64,000 nucleotides of DNA from Trochalopteron elliotii (Eukaryota > Chordata > Aves > Passeriformes > Leiothrichidae), in the NCBI GenBank assembly GCA_024734555.1, contig JANPWX010000173.1:2322363-2386362 (forward strand), given 5' to 3'. The translations under genes were made by a program, and so were the position numbers. Each line of letters begins with the position of its first letter. Position 1 is the stretch's first letter. Positions 38,528-50,703 of the stretch are shown piece by piece. The notes beneath the pieces were generated by a model that saw only the letters and a list, made by a program, of their open reading frames with translations, was not told where the DNA came from and did not search any database.

Positions 38528-38918
38528 TTGTTTTGGAGTCAGAACCTCCTTCTACTGCTCTTACAGCAGTGGTAACAATGCTGTGGTTACTACAATGGTC
38601 TAAGAAGATAAGAAAAGTATTTACTAAATTAAACTATTGTAGCTTGAAAAAAAATCCAGTCATATATAAGGTTTGGGGATGAGGAAACATTTCTTTTCAG
38701 GCTAGGAGAAAGGTTGCTGTGCTGAAAGCTTCTGTGTTTCTTCCACCCTGTACGACTAAAATTAATTCAAGATATCACCACTTCCTACAAACTTTTCCCA
38801 CCCAATTAATTGAAAGAAAACACAGATCACGTATTGAGTAAATGTGTAAGGACACCCAGCTCTGCTGTGTAGCTTTCTGAGACAGTCCTGAGACCATCCA
38901 AATATTTTGTCTAAAATT

Positions 38919-38980
38919 GTAGGACCATAGAAAGAATATCCTGAGTGGGAAGGGACCCAAATGAATCATTGAGTATAAAG
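38919..38980 (-). mobile_element. Short CR1 3'-tail fragment, minus strand
   Basis: The plus strand reads ACCATAGAAAGAATATCCTG followed by GAGTGGGAAGGGACCC and ATCATTGAGT. This is the reverse complement of the extreme CR1 3' end, in the subfamily style with 'ATATCCTGAGTTGGAAGGGACC'. Only about 60 bp is recognisable, and the rest may be truncated or too diverged. Confidence 0.75.
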
Positions 38981-41900
38981 AGTGACTCAGACATGGCAGA
39001 CTGAACACTTCTTGTAGAAAAAGAATGATAAAATTTAGGGGGAAACAGTAGGCTTTCAGGCCATTTTACTAGGAGGATGCATGCTTTACAAAGTGGAGGA
39101 AGAAATAGCAAAAGCAAGCATGTTGATGTTAATGCTACTATGGGAGCAGGTACTGCTCCTCGTGCCTATCATTTAGATCTGCAACTTTGTAGAAATATGG
39201 ATTTATAACCATAAATCTGCTGATACAGATTAAATCTTACACAGTACTTGAAGCAGAAATCATGCTTCCAGATGGACCACTAGGATGTGGTGCTATGAAG
39301 ACATTTTTGAACCCCAGTATTTCCTCATTAGTAAGGAGTGAGAAAGACTTGAAACTTTATGTATCTTGCTAGAATTTCTCAGACTTCAAAGTCCATGAGC
39401 ACTAAAAGTAGGATTTAGCAGGTTTTATTTGAAGTTTAAGAATATATCTGGAGTTGAATTAAGCATATCAACAGCTGCTTGGTTGTCATAAAATTATACA
39501 AACTCTATAGCTTTCTCTTTTTAGCTTCTTTGAAATGGAAACAAATTTATTTATGAAAAAAAGGATTGCAAATAAAATTAGTGAACTGCACATTTTTACA
39601 TCTAAACATCTGCAACTGGATGAGCTTGTAGTCACAGCTTTTGGATATCTGGCATTGTCAGTAGAGATGAGACAACAAGCCACAGGGACAGGCGACTTTA
39701 AGGATCTGCACCCTAAATATGTCTCAGAAGCCAGAGGTTAGTTTTACTTGCTGGAAGTTAGATTCATGTCAGGATCCTTAGTAAAGTATTGCCACCCCAT
39801 TGATGTTGCATACGAAATTATGACAGAGAAACACAGAATCACAGAAACACTGACTTAGTGTTAATCCTTCATATAGCATGTTGGTAAATTGAGGGTTGTA
39901 AAGACAGTAATATCAATAACATCTTCTGCATATAACAGAACAGTTTTCACATACGCATTTACATTTTGCTCGTCTTTTCACTATGGGTCATTCTTTTTAG
40001 TTGTGACAGACTGAATTTTATTTCCGCTCCACTTAGTCAGGCATGTTTTCAATTCCAGGTTGGTGGGTTTTTTTCAGTTTGATATTGCTTACCATGAAAA
40101 ACCAAAATATTGCTTACCAGCTGAGTAAGAGTGACCTTTGATTTGTCAGCCAAGTCGTCAGTGAAAATATTGAAGAATACCACCCAGTAACCTATGATCC
40201 CCTCCTTCACTTATCCTAACTATCCGAGTGCTCTCTCAGAGTGCACTTATAGTCTGTAGTGCAACCATCATATTTCACAGTGCTTACATCTGACTAGGAA
40301 GAAGTAAGACAACAAGGAAGTTATGTTCATACTGCTACATGCTTTTAAACAACAAAACTGCTCATTTGTTGAGCTCTTTTGAGGACCAGGAGCTTGTTGT
40401 ATTTTATACAATTTTAACTCTGTCTCTCTAATGACCTATCTTGCATCAGTTAAGGGGAGAATATTAGCACTGCATACTTTGTTGAAACACCCAAATACAG
40501 AGAAATTTCTCAAAGGTTTGAATCGATAGTTGTAACTGCAGGCAAAATTGTTGCTTTATAAAAAACAATTGGGGGGGAAAAAAGGAAAACAAAAGATAAC
40601 AAAAATGCGTGTGTCCGAGAATTCTGGTTAGAAGTCCAGGATTCCCATTTGTGTGATTTGCAAGCTAGAAATAGTCAGAAGGAGCAGAGCTGATAAGCAA
40701 GAAAGACTGCTCTGAGCTTTGATGAATACCAGGTTCACAGAGTATTCAGCTCCCACCATTTCCCTGTGTTCTGATCAACACTGCTCTGTAACTGATCCAA
40801 CCTGAAACTGCAGCGTCACTCCTGTAAATCACACAAGTACACTTTGAAACAAAAGCTTGTAAGCAGACTCATTAAATCAAAGGCATGGTGTCAAATATAA
40901 AGCACTTGTCGTTCCTTTCAGGTCTTCCCCTGGCTCTGTTCTCACTTCACCCTCTCTGTTATTTGTCACCATAAAATAGTTATTTCCCATCAGTGGTGAC
41001 AGCTTCATCAGCTACTTGTCTTTCTATAAAAATTTACGGAAAATGTACATCTTCCTTCTAATAAGCTCCTTCACTGAAAAGAAAATTTACAGCCTCTGTA
41101 GGCAATGTGAGCAGAGTGTCAGCAATGAAATGATTTGTGAAGACACGTGTAGTCAGGTCAGGATTAGAAGGAGGTGACAATCCAGGTTTGAGGACCTGTG
41201 CACTGATGTGTTTGCTTTCCTTTCACAACAGCACCATCCTGCAACAGTCTCACATGGCTCGCTTTGTGACATATTCTTTAGGGGACATTTTGTTTCCTAG
41301 TCTGGCAAATTCCAAATATTAGCTGACTATTAATACTTTGAGCATGTATTATACAGATAACATAACCTCACGGGTTTCTGATAACACCAGTGAGCTTTGA
41401 TGTAATTTCACAGGAAAAAAAGTTTTGCAAGGTTTGTTGTGCTGGATGTAGTCCTGTGCTGTGTTTTCCTTGAACCACAGATGCAATGCTAAGAAAATTG
41501 AATGCCACAGGTGACATTAAACTAGCAAAATGGGAACAGCTGCCTAATGCTATTAATTATCCTTTTCCCTTGTCCTTGTATTATCGAATAGCTACTATTA
41601 GATAACTTGCCTTGACTGAAGTCCCAGATAATCTCCCTTTTTCCTCACCTCTAAATCTGCTTTGCTGCTTTAATTGTGTAGGGAGAATATAGATTCTATG
41701 AATCAGCCCTACTTCATTTTCTTGAGCAGAGTGAAAGCAAAGATAAAACTTAAGCGGCTCGAGAGAAATATTTATCTGCAACAGTTTAGCATACACTGGG
41801 AAAATACCTTTCAGACAAGGAAAACTGAAACAATTTTGAAGTACATACATCAAAGAGTTTCAGACACACTTGTGTGTACTTCCTTTAATAAAAATCTTCT

Positions 41901-43307
41901 CCTAGTAAAAATGTCCATGCTCAAGTGGTTTGGAGAAGCTGTTGAGCAGAAATCTTCAATCCCTTCAGGTACGTGGCATGCCTTCCTGCAAAATTTTTGG
42001 TTTATTTCTATAAATATGAACACATATGAAAAAGCAAAATATGGCAATGTTTAAGCCCAGTAAGTATGAAATTTCAAAATATGTACATGTTTATATATCA
42101 GGAAATTAGTGTAAATTGAACTCTTATCACTTCATTATCTTAGTTGTGCTGCTTTATGAGGACTACTCTGCAAGGTCAGAAAAAGCATCCAAGACAACAC
42201 GGGACAACATGGAGTTTCATTTTAGACTTTTTCACCTCTAAATTAACTACAGATTTCCAAAAGTGAAAGGGGAAAAGAGTTTTTCTAACTTTTTGTAACA
42301 TTATTGTCAATGTGTTATACATGGATTATGTTCTATCATTCATCACCAATGCCAGCTCATTTAAGGGAAAGAATAGAGTGCTAGGAAGGAAATAACATTA
42401 GTACTTATTGTTCCTCATCCCCATTATGGATTTTAGGATTCAGTTATCTCAGAAAATCCCTAGGAGGTATTATAGGGAGAGAACATAAGCGTAAGATGAG
42501 CAACAACCAACATGAGCCAACGTGCATGTGAGATTAGTTTGCCATGGGAGTTTCTCAAAGCCTGCATCTGTCCTCCCCTAGCTTCATGAGTCAAGGTTCT
42601 ACAAGTGCAACCATCCAACCAAACTGCCAGATTTACCAAGAACAACTCTGCGTTCTTTCAAATCAGTTTGAAAACTTGATTTCATGTGAACTACCCCAAT
42701 TAATTATAGTAAACACTATAAACATCTATAATTTCTCTCCAAGCATGTATCAAACCACTCACTTTGGTTTTAGTTATGACTGTTCCATGGCATTACTCTT
42801 CAGGAAGTGGTGTGGTATTTGTTGGACTCTATGTATCAGCCACAGTGCACCTTCCAGCTTGCTGCTGCTGGAAGCACCTCACTTTCATGATGTGCCTCTC
42901 TGTCCCCTCATCCTTGTGCTGCGCTCATATTAGTGTGTGGCTCTTCACCTTCAAACCCTGAACTGCTCTGAAAGAACTAAGAATCCTGATATTTCTTTAT
43001 TGACCAGACTGGTGCATTCTTCACTGTATTTGAATTTCAATAAAAAGAATAAGACCTACGTGCTTAACAGAGAATGCTAGCAGTTTTACATGTTGTAGGC
43101 AGGTTAAAAACAGCTGAGAATTCTTCTATTCTTCTTATTATGCAACTAGATTCAAATGTAGACATCTAGTAATTCCCAATGGGTTTCAGAATTATGTCTT
43201 CTGCACTTCCCCATAAGCAATTTATTTCAGAGAAAAAGGAAATTCCATAGGAGTCATATCAAATGCATCTATCTACTAGACTTGCTTAAGTATATCAGTT
43301 TTTCTTG
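38981..43307. other. Unique AT-rich sequence
   Basis: No gene recognised. The longest frames are 126 codons (41674-42054) and 129 codons (42544-42933), with unrelated composition, opposite-strand overlaps and no domain. A CR1-tail-like scrap near 39828-39860 was too short to call. Confidence 0.5.
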
Positions 43308-44190
43308 GTCTGGGGAACTGAAGCCAGTACTACAGAGGGGACCTCAAACGCCTAACGAAGTGGAAGAACCACTTCCCTGCTTGGGAAGTGATAGCAGGGG
43401 ATAGCAGTGAGCTAGAAAGCAACAAGGGCCATGCTTATGCTCACACATCCCAGGATGTAGCTGGCTTTCACTGCTGCAAGGGTGCACTTGGCTCATGCTC
43501 AACTTGCTGTCAACCAGGACCTCTTCCGTGAAGTTGCTTTCCAGCCAGCTGCCCCCAGCCTGTTCTCTTGCATGGGATTTCCTATTCCAGATACAGGACC
43601 TTGCATGAGCTTTTGAGATTTCTTATGACATTTATCTCTTTTTGCATCAGCCCTGCTCTCCTGCCTACCCACTGCTACCTGCAATTTGGTAGCTGTGAAC
43701 ATGCTGAGGTTGTGCTACATCCCATTGTCCAGGCCCTTCATAAAGATGTCTAAATCTTTAGATTTAGGTCTGGTGCCAATATTAACCTGTGAGGAATACC
43801 ACTAGGGGCTGGCTGCTAGTAGGAATTCATGCTACAGGACACAGCCCTTGGAGTCTGGCAAGCCAGTTGATTTTTCATCCACCTATCAAAAACCGTATTT
43901 CAGCAATTTGGTTGTAAGCTTATTGTGTAGAAAATTTTCATAGGGTCGAGGTGAGAAAACAGCCACTCCTGTCCTCTAGTCCCAGAACCTGTCCCTGCCT
44001 CACATAAGGTCATCAGGTTGATCAGATCAAACTTGCTTTTAGTTAAGGAATTTAGGATGTTCCCAATCACTTTTTGTTTTCTTCTTGTACTTGTACATGA
44101 CCTCCAGGAAGATTTTCTCTATAACCTTCCTGGTGACCAGAACCCAGCTACCCTGTGTAGCTCCCTGCATCCTTATAAAAGGATACAGTC
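43308..44190 (-). mobile_element. Degraded CR1 ORF2 reverse-transcriptase segment, minus strand
   Basis: Read on the plus strand, this follows the antisense of CR1 ORF2 in order. There is a 'CCAGTACT...GGGGACCTC' block (43323-43345), then 'CCAGGATGTAGCTGGC' and 'GCTCATGCTCAACTTGCTGTCAACCAGGACC' similarity (43450-43520). After these come 'CTTTCCAGCCAGCTGCCCCCAGCCTG' similarity (43538-43563), 'GCAGGACCTTGCATGAG' similarity, 'CTTCATAAAGATGTCTAAA' and 'TGTGAGGAATACCACTAG' (43789-43806). The last of these is the antisense of the reverse transcriptase Val-Pro-Gln-Gly region. Upstream palm and finger blocks follow to about 44190. Stops, indels and substitutions are frequent, so it is an old inactive copy. 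Both edges are approximate. Confidence 0.85.
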
Positions 44191-44263
44191 CTTTTCCTGC
44201 TCATAAAGAATAAAGGAAACTTCATCAGTTATTTACCCATTACACCAGCAAAAAGCACATCAG
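44191..44263. other. Short spacer between two CR1 fragments
   Basis: No similarity recognised. It may be diverged CR1. Confidence 0.4.
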
Positions 44264-44350
44264 GAACGAGGCTCTGAGTAGCCTGGTCTACCAAAGATGT
44301 CCCTGCCCATGGCAGAGCCACTGGAACTAGATGATCTTTAAGGTCTTGTG
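44264..44350 (+). mobile_element. CR1 3'-UTR fragment, plus strand
   Basis: It carries 'GAGGCTCTGAGTAGCCTGGTC', 'GATGTCCCTGCCCATGGCAG' and 'GGAACTAGATGATCTTTAAGG' similarity in CR1 order. The terminal ATTCTATG units are missing. It has the opposite orientation to the neighbouring ORF2 segment, so it is a separate insertion or a rearranged piece. Confidence 0.85.
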
Positions 44351-44640
44351 CTTCTGTAGAGCCTTCCTTAGTTGCTCCAAATAAATGAGTGAATGCTTAG
44401 TTCTGTTCCCTAGCTGCTGTCTTCTTGTTCTCTTTTCTTTTTTTTTAAGCAGCTTAGTCATAGAACACAATGCCTTTCCTGTGTCTGAAACTGCCACCTT
44501 ACACAGCTCTTCCTGCCAGACCCACATGGCCACAGGCAGTTGCCACCATCAGAGGTGGTTTCAAGACCAGCTTAAGCCAGTCACCACCAGCTTCTGGCCC
44601 TGAAGCACTTAAATTTTTCCTTTCTTTAAAAATGGTGATT
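44351..44640. other. Unique sequence
   Basis: Nothing recognised beyond a T run at about 44438-44448. Confidence 0.5.
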
Positions 44641-44705
44641 AATGAAGTAAGTTACTTGTAAGTTACTTACTTACTTACTTACTTACTTTCTTGAAGTAAG
44701 TAAGG
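44641..44705. repeat. (TTAC)n array with hairpin
   Basis: A TTAC array occupies about 44663-44689, flanked on both sides by its reverse complement (AAGTAAG). The arms CTTACTTACTT (44678-44688) and AAGTAAGTAAG (44694-44704) form a perfect 11-bp stem around a 5-base loop. Confidence 0.93.
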
Positions 44706-47053
44706 CTTGTCATGGGCACAGGGTGTAGAGTCATCTCTCACCAGATAATCCTCATCTTTTGGTAATAGTTCAGGGACTTGAAACTGTTAAGACTTTTGAA
44801 ACTGGACTAATCTTTCTCCTCATGACTTTGCACAAGTCTCTAATGCCTTGTATCCTCCTTATTTCAGTTCAGTGCTGTGGGAGGCATTCAAGAGGATTTG
44901 GAGAGGGAAATTGGGCCTTTCAGTCATTTTTCCAAAATAATGAAGATGTATTCAGCTCCAGGCAGCTGAAGTTACAGAGGAAGGATTCAAAATCGTTATT
45001 CTGAACACATTTTCCTTTTTTTTTGAGAAACAAGGTCAAGAGAGATTATTGATTGATTAAATCATTCTTTACTCATCCTTGAAGTAGTCTCAGGTCATCA
45101 TGACAGGAACTCAACTAAGTTCAGAGAACAGAGAAAGAGGAGGAAAAACAAGAAGAGAGGAGAAAAACTTGCTAGGATTTCACCATGGTAATTTCACAGT
45201 TGCTGCTTTACAATTCATCTATTCTCCCCAAAATAACTTCCACGTATTCTGCAGTTCACACAGCAAGCAGGGCAAAAATGTATTAATCACAATGGAATGA
45301 ATTTCTGGCTCCTAGATTAAAAGATACAGGAACTACAGACTCTGAAAGACACTCAGGAAGAAACTGATCTTCAGGAATACCGGAGATGATATCAAAGTAA
45401 TATATTACATTTAATCAAGTAAGGTCCAAATGTTCCAATCAAACTCAAGTCTTTTTTGTGTTAACTGCTGAGAAAATGCAGACAAAGAAACAGGGCATCA
45501 GTGGAACACACACAGGCAGCTCTCATTGGGGTTTTGATGCACCAGAGACAGTATTGTGAGCTAAGTAAAGCATATGCAACCCAGAAACTTCTGCAGTAAG
45601 CCAGAGACCATAAAGCAGCAGGCACTGCCATTGGAAACAATCCATCCATGTTCTCATGCTCCTCTGATGGCATTTGTAGTCACACTAAACCTAATGCCAT
45701 ACCAGTGATCTCCAAAAGACGATGCTGCTGCCTACAGACATTTATAGATATCATCTTTCGCAGTTACCACCTGGCATAAGGTTCTGAAGATTTTTGTCTT
45801 CAATTTCATCTGCAACTACAGTGTAATACACTTATTTTTTTTCCAAAAGAGGACCTAACACTTTTATTGTGTTATGGTTTGACTTAATGGAGTCTAAGAA
45901 AATGCCAAATACAAGATTTCTGATGAAATGGAGAATTAGCAACACAAATATGAAAATAAAAAAGCTTTTATTTGTACCTCAGTTTATGCATCAGCAGGCA
46001 CAGATAATATTTGCTCAAATGTTTAAATTTTCTGATTGCTCAGGGCTGCAATTAAACCTGTTTTAACTATCATTAGCTTAATAATGCCTTTCTGTTCTCC
46101 AACCCAAGACAGAACAGACATTAATATCTCCCTAGAGTGGAATACTAGATGCATAGTATTGTGTGTCTTTTTACATGGCCTTAAATAATGCATTTTAACT
46201 CTTTTTTTTTTCATTTTAGTTTTATTTAGAAAGTATTTTTTTTTAAAGCTAATTCTGAATAGCTGCTAAAAAAATCACGTACAAACTGTATATTAGCACT
46301 GAAGTAATGCTAATGAATATTTACTCCTTAAGCCATAAAACAGAGAAAGGCAGCTGGAAAAAAAAACAGTCCGTATGGAGATAAAACAGCTGTTATATAT
46401 CCATAAGATACTGTGGAACTACTGCCATCTTCTGGAACATGAAACAAAGGCACAGGAACACTAAATGAAATACTTCTGTGAACCAATGAGATTTAGGGCT
46501 TGAGATACAGAATAAACAAAAATTCTTCAGGGATGACTCATTTAGCTATTGTCTTTTTTATGTATCGTAAGTAAATATGTAAGAGTAAATAAGTAAATAC
46601 ATATCATCAGTTCTTCACCATTGACATACTTGACTTCTAAAAAGCAGGTCAATATTGTTTTATAAGCACAACAATATTATACTCCTTTAATTTGTGAGGA
46701 AGAGAGATATAAGCATTTGTTTTATTCTACTTCTGAGAAGTTTCACAGAATGATCACAGGGGAATAGTATAACTTTTTTCATTTATATTGTAAGAATTGA
46801 CATGTCATGGTTTACTATTAGGACTTACTGAAGTGTTGTATTTTATACTAACCTATAATTCAGAAGATCTATGCTTGTGTGATGCATTTTGTGGCAACCT
46901 TCTTACACACTTCAGGCTTTTTCTGCTTTGGGAAGCACACATAACACTGAGAGAGCTGGATTCACCACATAGGATCAAACTTCCCAGAGACAGGTTAGAC
47001 TTTAGGATCACTGAAAACAATTAATGATAAATAAACAATAAATGAAAGTGGAA
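44706..47053. other. Unique AT-rich sequence
   Basis: No gene or transposon recognised. A TAAG/TAAA-rich patch lies near 46566-46602. Confidence 0.5.
46422..46435 (-). promoter_or_regulatory. CTCF-like core motif candidate
   Basis: The minus strand reads CCAGAAGATGGCAG, which matches 13 of 14 positions of CCASYAGRKGGCRS. It is the best of the candidate sites in the window. It lies in sequence with no recognised repeat. Occupancy is unknown. Confidence 0.35.
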
Positions 47054-47102
<49 letters not shown>

Positions 47103-47108
47103 CAGATA
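47054..47108. repeat. (GATA)n tetranucleotide microsatellite
   Basis: About 12 pure TAGA/GATA units lie at 47054-47100, then an interrupted GACAGATA end. This is the same unit family as 1251-1322 but on the opposite strand. The CTATCTAT-based open frames across it are artefacts. Confidence 0.97.
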
Positions 47109-49185
47109 AACAAATAAGACTCTATATTCTCCCTGACTGGTATAACACTCCCTTTCCAAAAAAACAGCAACTCCCACTCAACCTTAAAATCTTGAATAGC
47201 CACCTACTAGATGAGATTATTGAATGCATGCATCTGATTTGAAGGAATATATCACTTCTCTCTAACCTCTGAATTATTAGCCTGTGGCATAACTAATCTT
47301 GGGGTGTTTTCATTTGTTTTACCAGTTTCTCCTAAATCCTACCTTATTTTGTGTTGGATGTCTTCCAGCCCAGAATTACAATTTACTCCTGGCTGGTTTT
47401 CCACTGAAAAATGCAACCGAAGGGCCACAAAACATTACCTATTTGAGACCTCTGTCCACTGGGGATGTGTGGCAGGGGCAAAACCACAGCTCAAGAAGCC
47501 ATCAGAGATCTCAGGTGGCCTTTGGGACAGGGCTGCCAAACGCCATCATGTGGGTTCTGCAACACTTGGCACCCTGCCTTGGGTTTATCTTGGCTGTTAA
47601 TACCAAACATCAGTCTTGTTCCTCCCAAGGCTGGCAGCTTCAGAAAGAAACTGCTTTACCTCTGCCCACTCATTGCCTCTCACTCATTAATGACAGTTTC
47701 ACGCTCTTGGCACAGCTAAGAGTACCAGCCTGTTGGCTCAGCAGAAATAAACCCATGCTGTGAAAAATTCCTTCAGGCTCAGATGAGACAGAGGAAGAAA
47801 GATTCTGCAGAATCTTCAGGTAATCTGGGCATGAGTTCATGATAAATGGCAAGTGAAATACACCACTCTTAAATAACAACTTAAAAAAAAATATTGGACA
47901 AGACCTATGCAACATTTAACTGTTACCAAGATCCCATTCTGTGAAAAGTCCTGATAGGATTCCTCATTTTGTCATGGTGCCCAAAATGAGATACGACCAG
48001 GCAATTCTGAGTGAGGGAGTTTATTAGTTATTTTATTATAGTTATTCGTTTATTAGTTACTAGTTAATACTTTTTTTATTATGTGAAACTATTTTTTTTC
48101 CTGGGGTTATATTATTCCTGATGAGAAGAAATAAGTGTTTATTTACTATGCAAATCCAGAAGAAAATGAGATCTGTGTTCTGTCTTTTGCCACCTGATTG
48201 AGTAAAAAATTGTATAATTTTATAATACTGAATTTATATTACTTGCTCCATTTTTAGCTGTGTTGAGTTGGAGTGTTTTAACATGAGAACCTTGGCAAAA
48301 GAGGAAAGAAATGTTTTCATCAGTTTTTATCCTAAGTACTGATTTTGCTTGTAGTGAACAGTATTTTGCAGAGCATAGGTTGCATAAAACTGTGGAGACA
48401 ATCTGTCATCTGTCAGTAAGTGTTATCCAAGTTATGTCGTGTCCCTAGGAAACACAAAATAGTACCTAAATAAGCATGACAGTGTAAATTAGTCATTGAC
48501 TTGTTACCCTTGGATCTTATGCAAAACTGTTCTCTACATTCTAGTATTAATGTTTTGAACAGCTACTACGATGTTGGCACCAATGCTACTTGCAGGGAGG
48601 TGGGGGACTTATTGCTTCAGGCTTCTCTTGCCTTTGCAAAGCAAAGTTATTTCTCACTGTGCCTCTGTTTTCAAATGGAAGCTGTGCTGTCTATCAGATC
48701 ATGTAGGCATGACCTTTGAGCTGTTTGTAGGCATAAAGTGCTCAGCACAAGTATGCACAGAAATATGCCAGTCCTGGAAAGCCTTCTATGTTCAAAAAAT
48801 GCTGAGATGTACATTCAGTGCACAAGTAGAGAAATGTGTGTGGTCTTCCTTCTATTCACTTTGGTGTAACTGGAAAAAATACTGGAACTGGCAAGCCAAT
48901 TAATTAAAATTTACTGAATAACTAGGAGTAGCCCAGGAGCAGCAAATCCTCATGGTGCCACCCTTTGGTTGCCTGCTGCCCTACAAAAGCAGCTCTTTAC
49001 TAGACAGGGATGATCCATGTGCTGGAGCCTGGACTGCTCTTCCAGGAGTGTTTCCCAACAGAGACCCTTGTTGTCGCTACTGTGCATCCAAGATGAGCCA
49101 CGCACAGGGAACACTTGGAGGTGTTCATCCACAAATATTGAAGGCAGCGTTCTGTAAACAGCCCCTACACCTGGTCTACTTGCTT
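47109..49185. other. Unique sequence, GC-richer patches without gene support
   Basis: Two patches (about 47300-47760 and 48930-49180) are richer in G and C and hold frames of 154 and 78 codons. No domain, signal or convincing splice context was recognised. The second patch runs directly into the A-rich tract at 49186. Confidence 0.45.
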
Positions 49186-49261
49186 TAAAATAAAAACAAA
49201 AAAACACAAACAAAACCCCCAACAAAAACAAAACAGCATAAAACAAAGGCAAAAACAAAAG

Positions 49262-49293
<32 letters not shown>

Positions 49294-49334
49294 AAAAAAA
49301 AAACAAAACAAAAAAAAAAACCAAAAATTAAACT
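49186..49334. repeat. A-rich low-complexity tract with (AAAAC)n
   Basis: About 150 bp of almost pure A with scattered C. It includes AAAAC units at about 49264-49291 and A runs longer than ten. The frames open on the minus strand are Phe-rich artefacts of the tract. CR1 has no poly-A tail, so this is not a CR1 end. Confidence 0.93.
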
Positions 49335-50628
49335 CAAGCAAAGTGGTGTAGGGGTGGGGAATGGATGTAAAGGCATTTTTTCAGACTTGCATATCTGTTA
49401 AGTTCCAACAGGCTATTTATTTAATAAATGTGGAATATTTTAACTATATATTGCCTAAAGAGGTTTTTGTAAATTTTGACAAATTCAAAATAAACCTTAA
49501 TTTAACTTCACTGTCGTATATTTTTTTAAGTGAAGGAATTTTTGACAACATCTAATTTGATACTTTTTGAGGGAAAAAACCTTAATGAGAGATCATATTC
49601 ATAAGCCACCCCAAAAATGATCAAAATATAAATGCACTGCCTATGAGATAAGGTGGTAAAAGCTCCAGTGCACATCCACAAAGGATCATGAAACAATGGC
49701 AGCAGGAGAGGTCTGAATAATAACTTGCCCTGGCTGCTCCCAGGTCCGTTGCAGAGGCCCTCTTGAAAACATTTTATGTGATCTGTTTAGAGCACAGATT
49801 GTTTACCAGATTGGTTTAACAAATTAAATTCAGTTTCATGGCTTCCAACAAAATTGAAGCCCTGCTGCTGTTTCTACACCAGTGTTCTGCAAGGAATACC
49901 AGGAGATCTCTCACCTCAAGAACACATTCTTTGTTATTAGCATATCCTGGTTGCACTCCTTTTGAATCCTGCTAATTTCAGTGAAGTTATTGGCTACTGA
50001 CTCAAGCAGGATTTACTGTGACACCTCCCTTTCTTGACCTGTGCAACTGCATTCACTTGTGTGACTTGCTCCAGCATCCCTCCAGTTTTGTAGAGAAGAA
50101 ATCCATTGTCTTTCACTTGCCAGCAAAGATCATGAAAGAAAATGACATATAATCTCTGTACCTGTTGAAGTCTTACATTTACTAATGTATAAATATTACT
50201 CACACATTCTGGGAAGTTTAAGTATAATTTGTTATCACTAGAGTTGGGAAATGCAACTTGAGTCTTGTGCCAGAAAGGCTTTTGACTGACAGGGAAACTC
50301 ATCCTGACCATGAACTCATAATGTCCATTGGGACATCTGCTGGATTGAAAGAGCTCTATGGAATATGGGCGTATTAGGTCCTGGGGGACTCTAGTGACTG
50401 CCACTGTACACTCAGAACAGTCTGACTAGCAAAAGTCTAGCCTGGTGGCAAATTTCCAGTTTTAATGTTGTCATAACCGTATGAAATAGCAATTATGAGC
50501 ATTTTAGAGTGATCAAGAGAAATGTGACCACCTCTTATTGAAGGTACATTTATTCATATATGGCATAAAACAACAAATAACACCTATTGCTGCCTTCAAA
50601 ATCAAGCTGAGCCACACTGAATTTAACA
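49335..50628. other. Unique AT-rich sequence
   Basis: No repeat recognised. A 136-codon minus-strand frame (50404 down to 49994) is the longest here outside repeats. It has no recognisable domain, and its length is within what chance would give over 64 kb. Confidence 0.45.
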
Positions 50629-50703
50629 CAATTGTAAATACAATTGTATTAGAGTAAGTCAATTGTACGATTGTAATTTTGCAATTGTAAAAGAGTAAGT
50701 CAT
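50629..50703. repeat. Local duplication of a CAATTGTA...AGAGTAAGTCA unit
   Basis: The block CAATTGTATTAGAGTAAGTC (50641-50660) recurs as CAATTGTAAAAGAGTAAGTC (50682-50701) with a period of 41, differing at two positions. Further ACAATTGTA copies lie at 50629-50648 and 50659-50667. CAATTG is itself palindromic. Confidence 0.88.

Noticed and set aside
39828..39860. CACAGAATCACAGAA words that resemble a CR1 tail
   Set aside because: Too short, and the diagnostic 'TTGGAAGGGACC' block does not follow.
41674..42054. 126-codon plus-strand frame
   Set aside because: No domain or splice support, and opposite-strand frames cover the same bases.
47299..47763. 154-codon plus-strand frame
   Set aside because: Other frames on the same strand are also open across it, there is no recognisable domain, and its composition is plain.
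49994..50404. 136-codon minus-strand frame
   Set aside because: No family recognised. A rough estimate from the stop-codon rate in AT-rich DNA gives one or two frames this long by chance in 64 kb.
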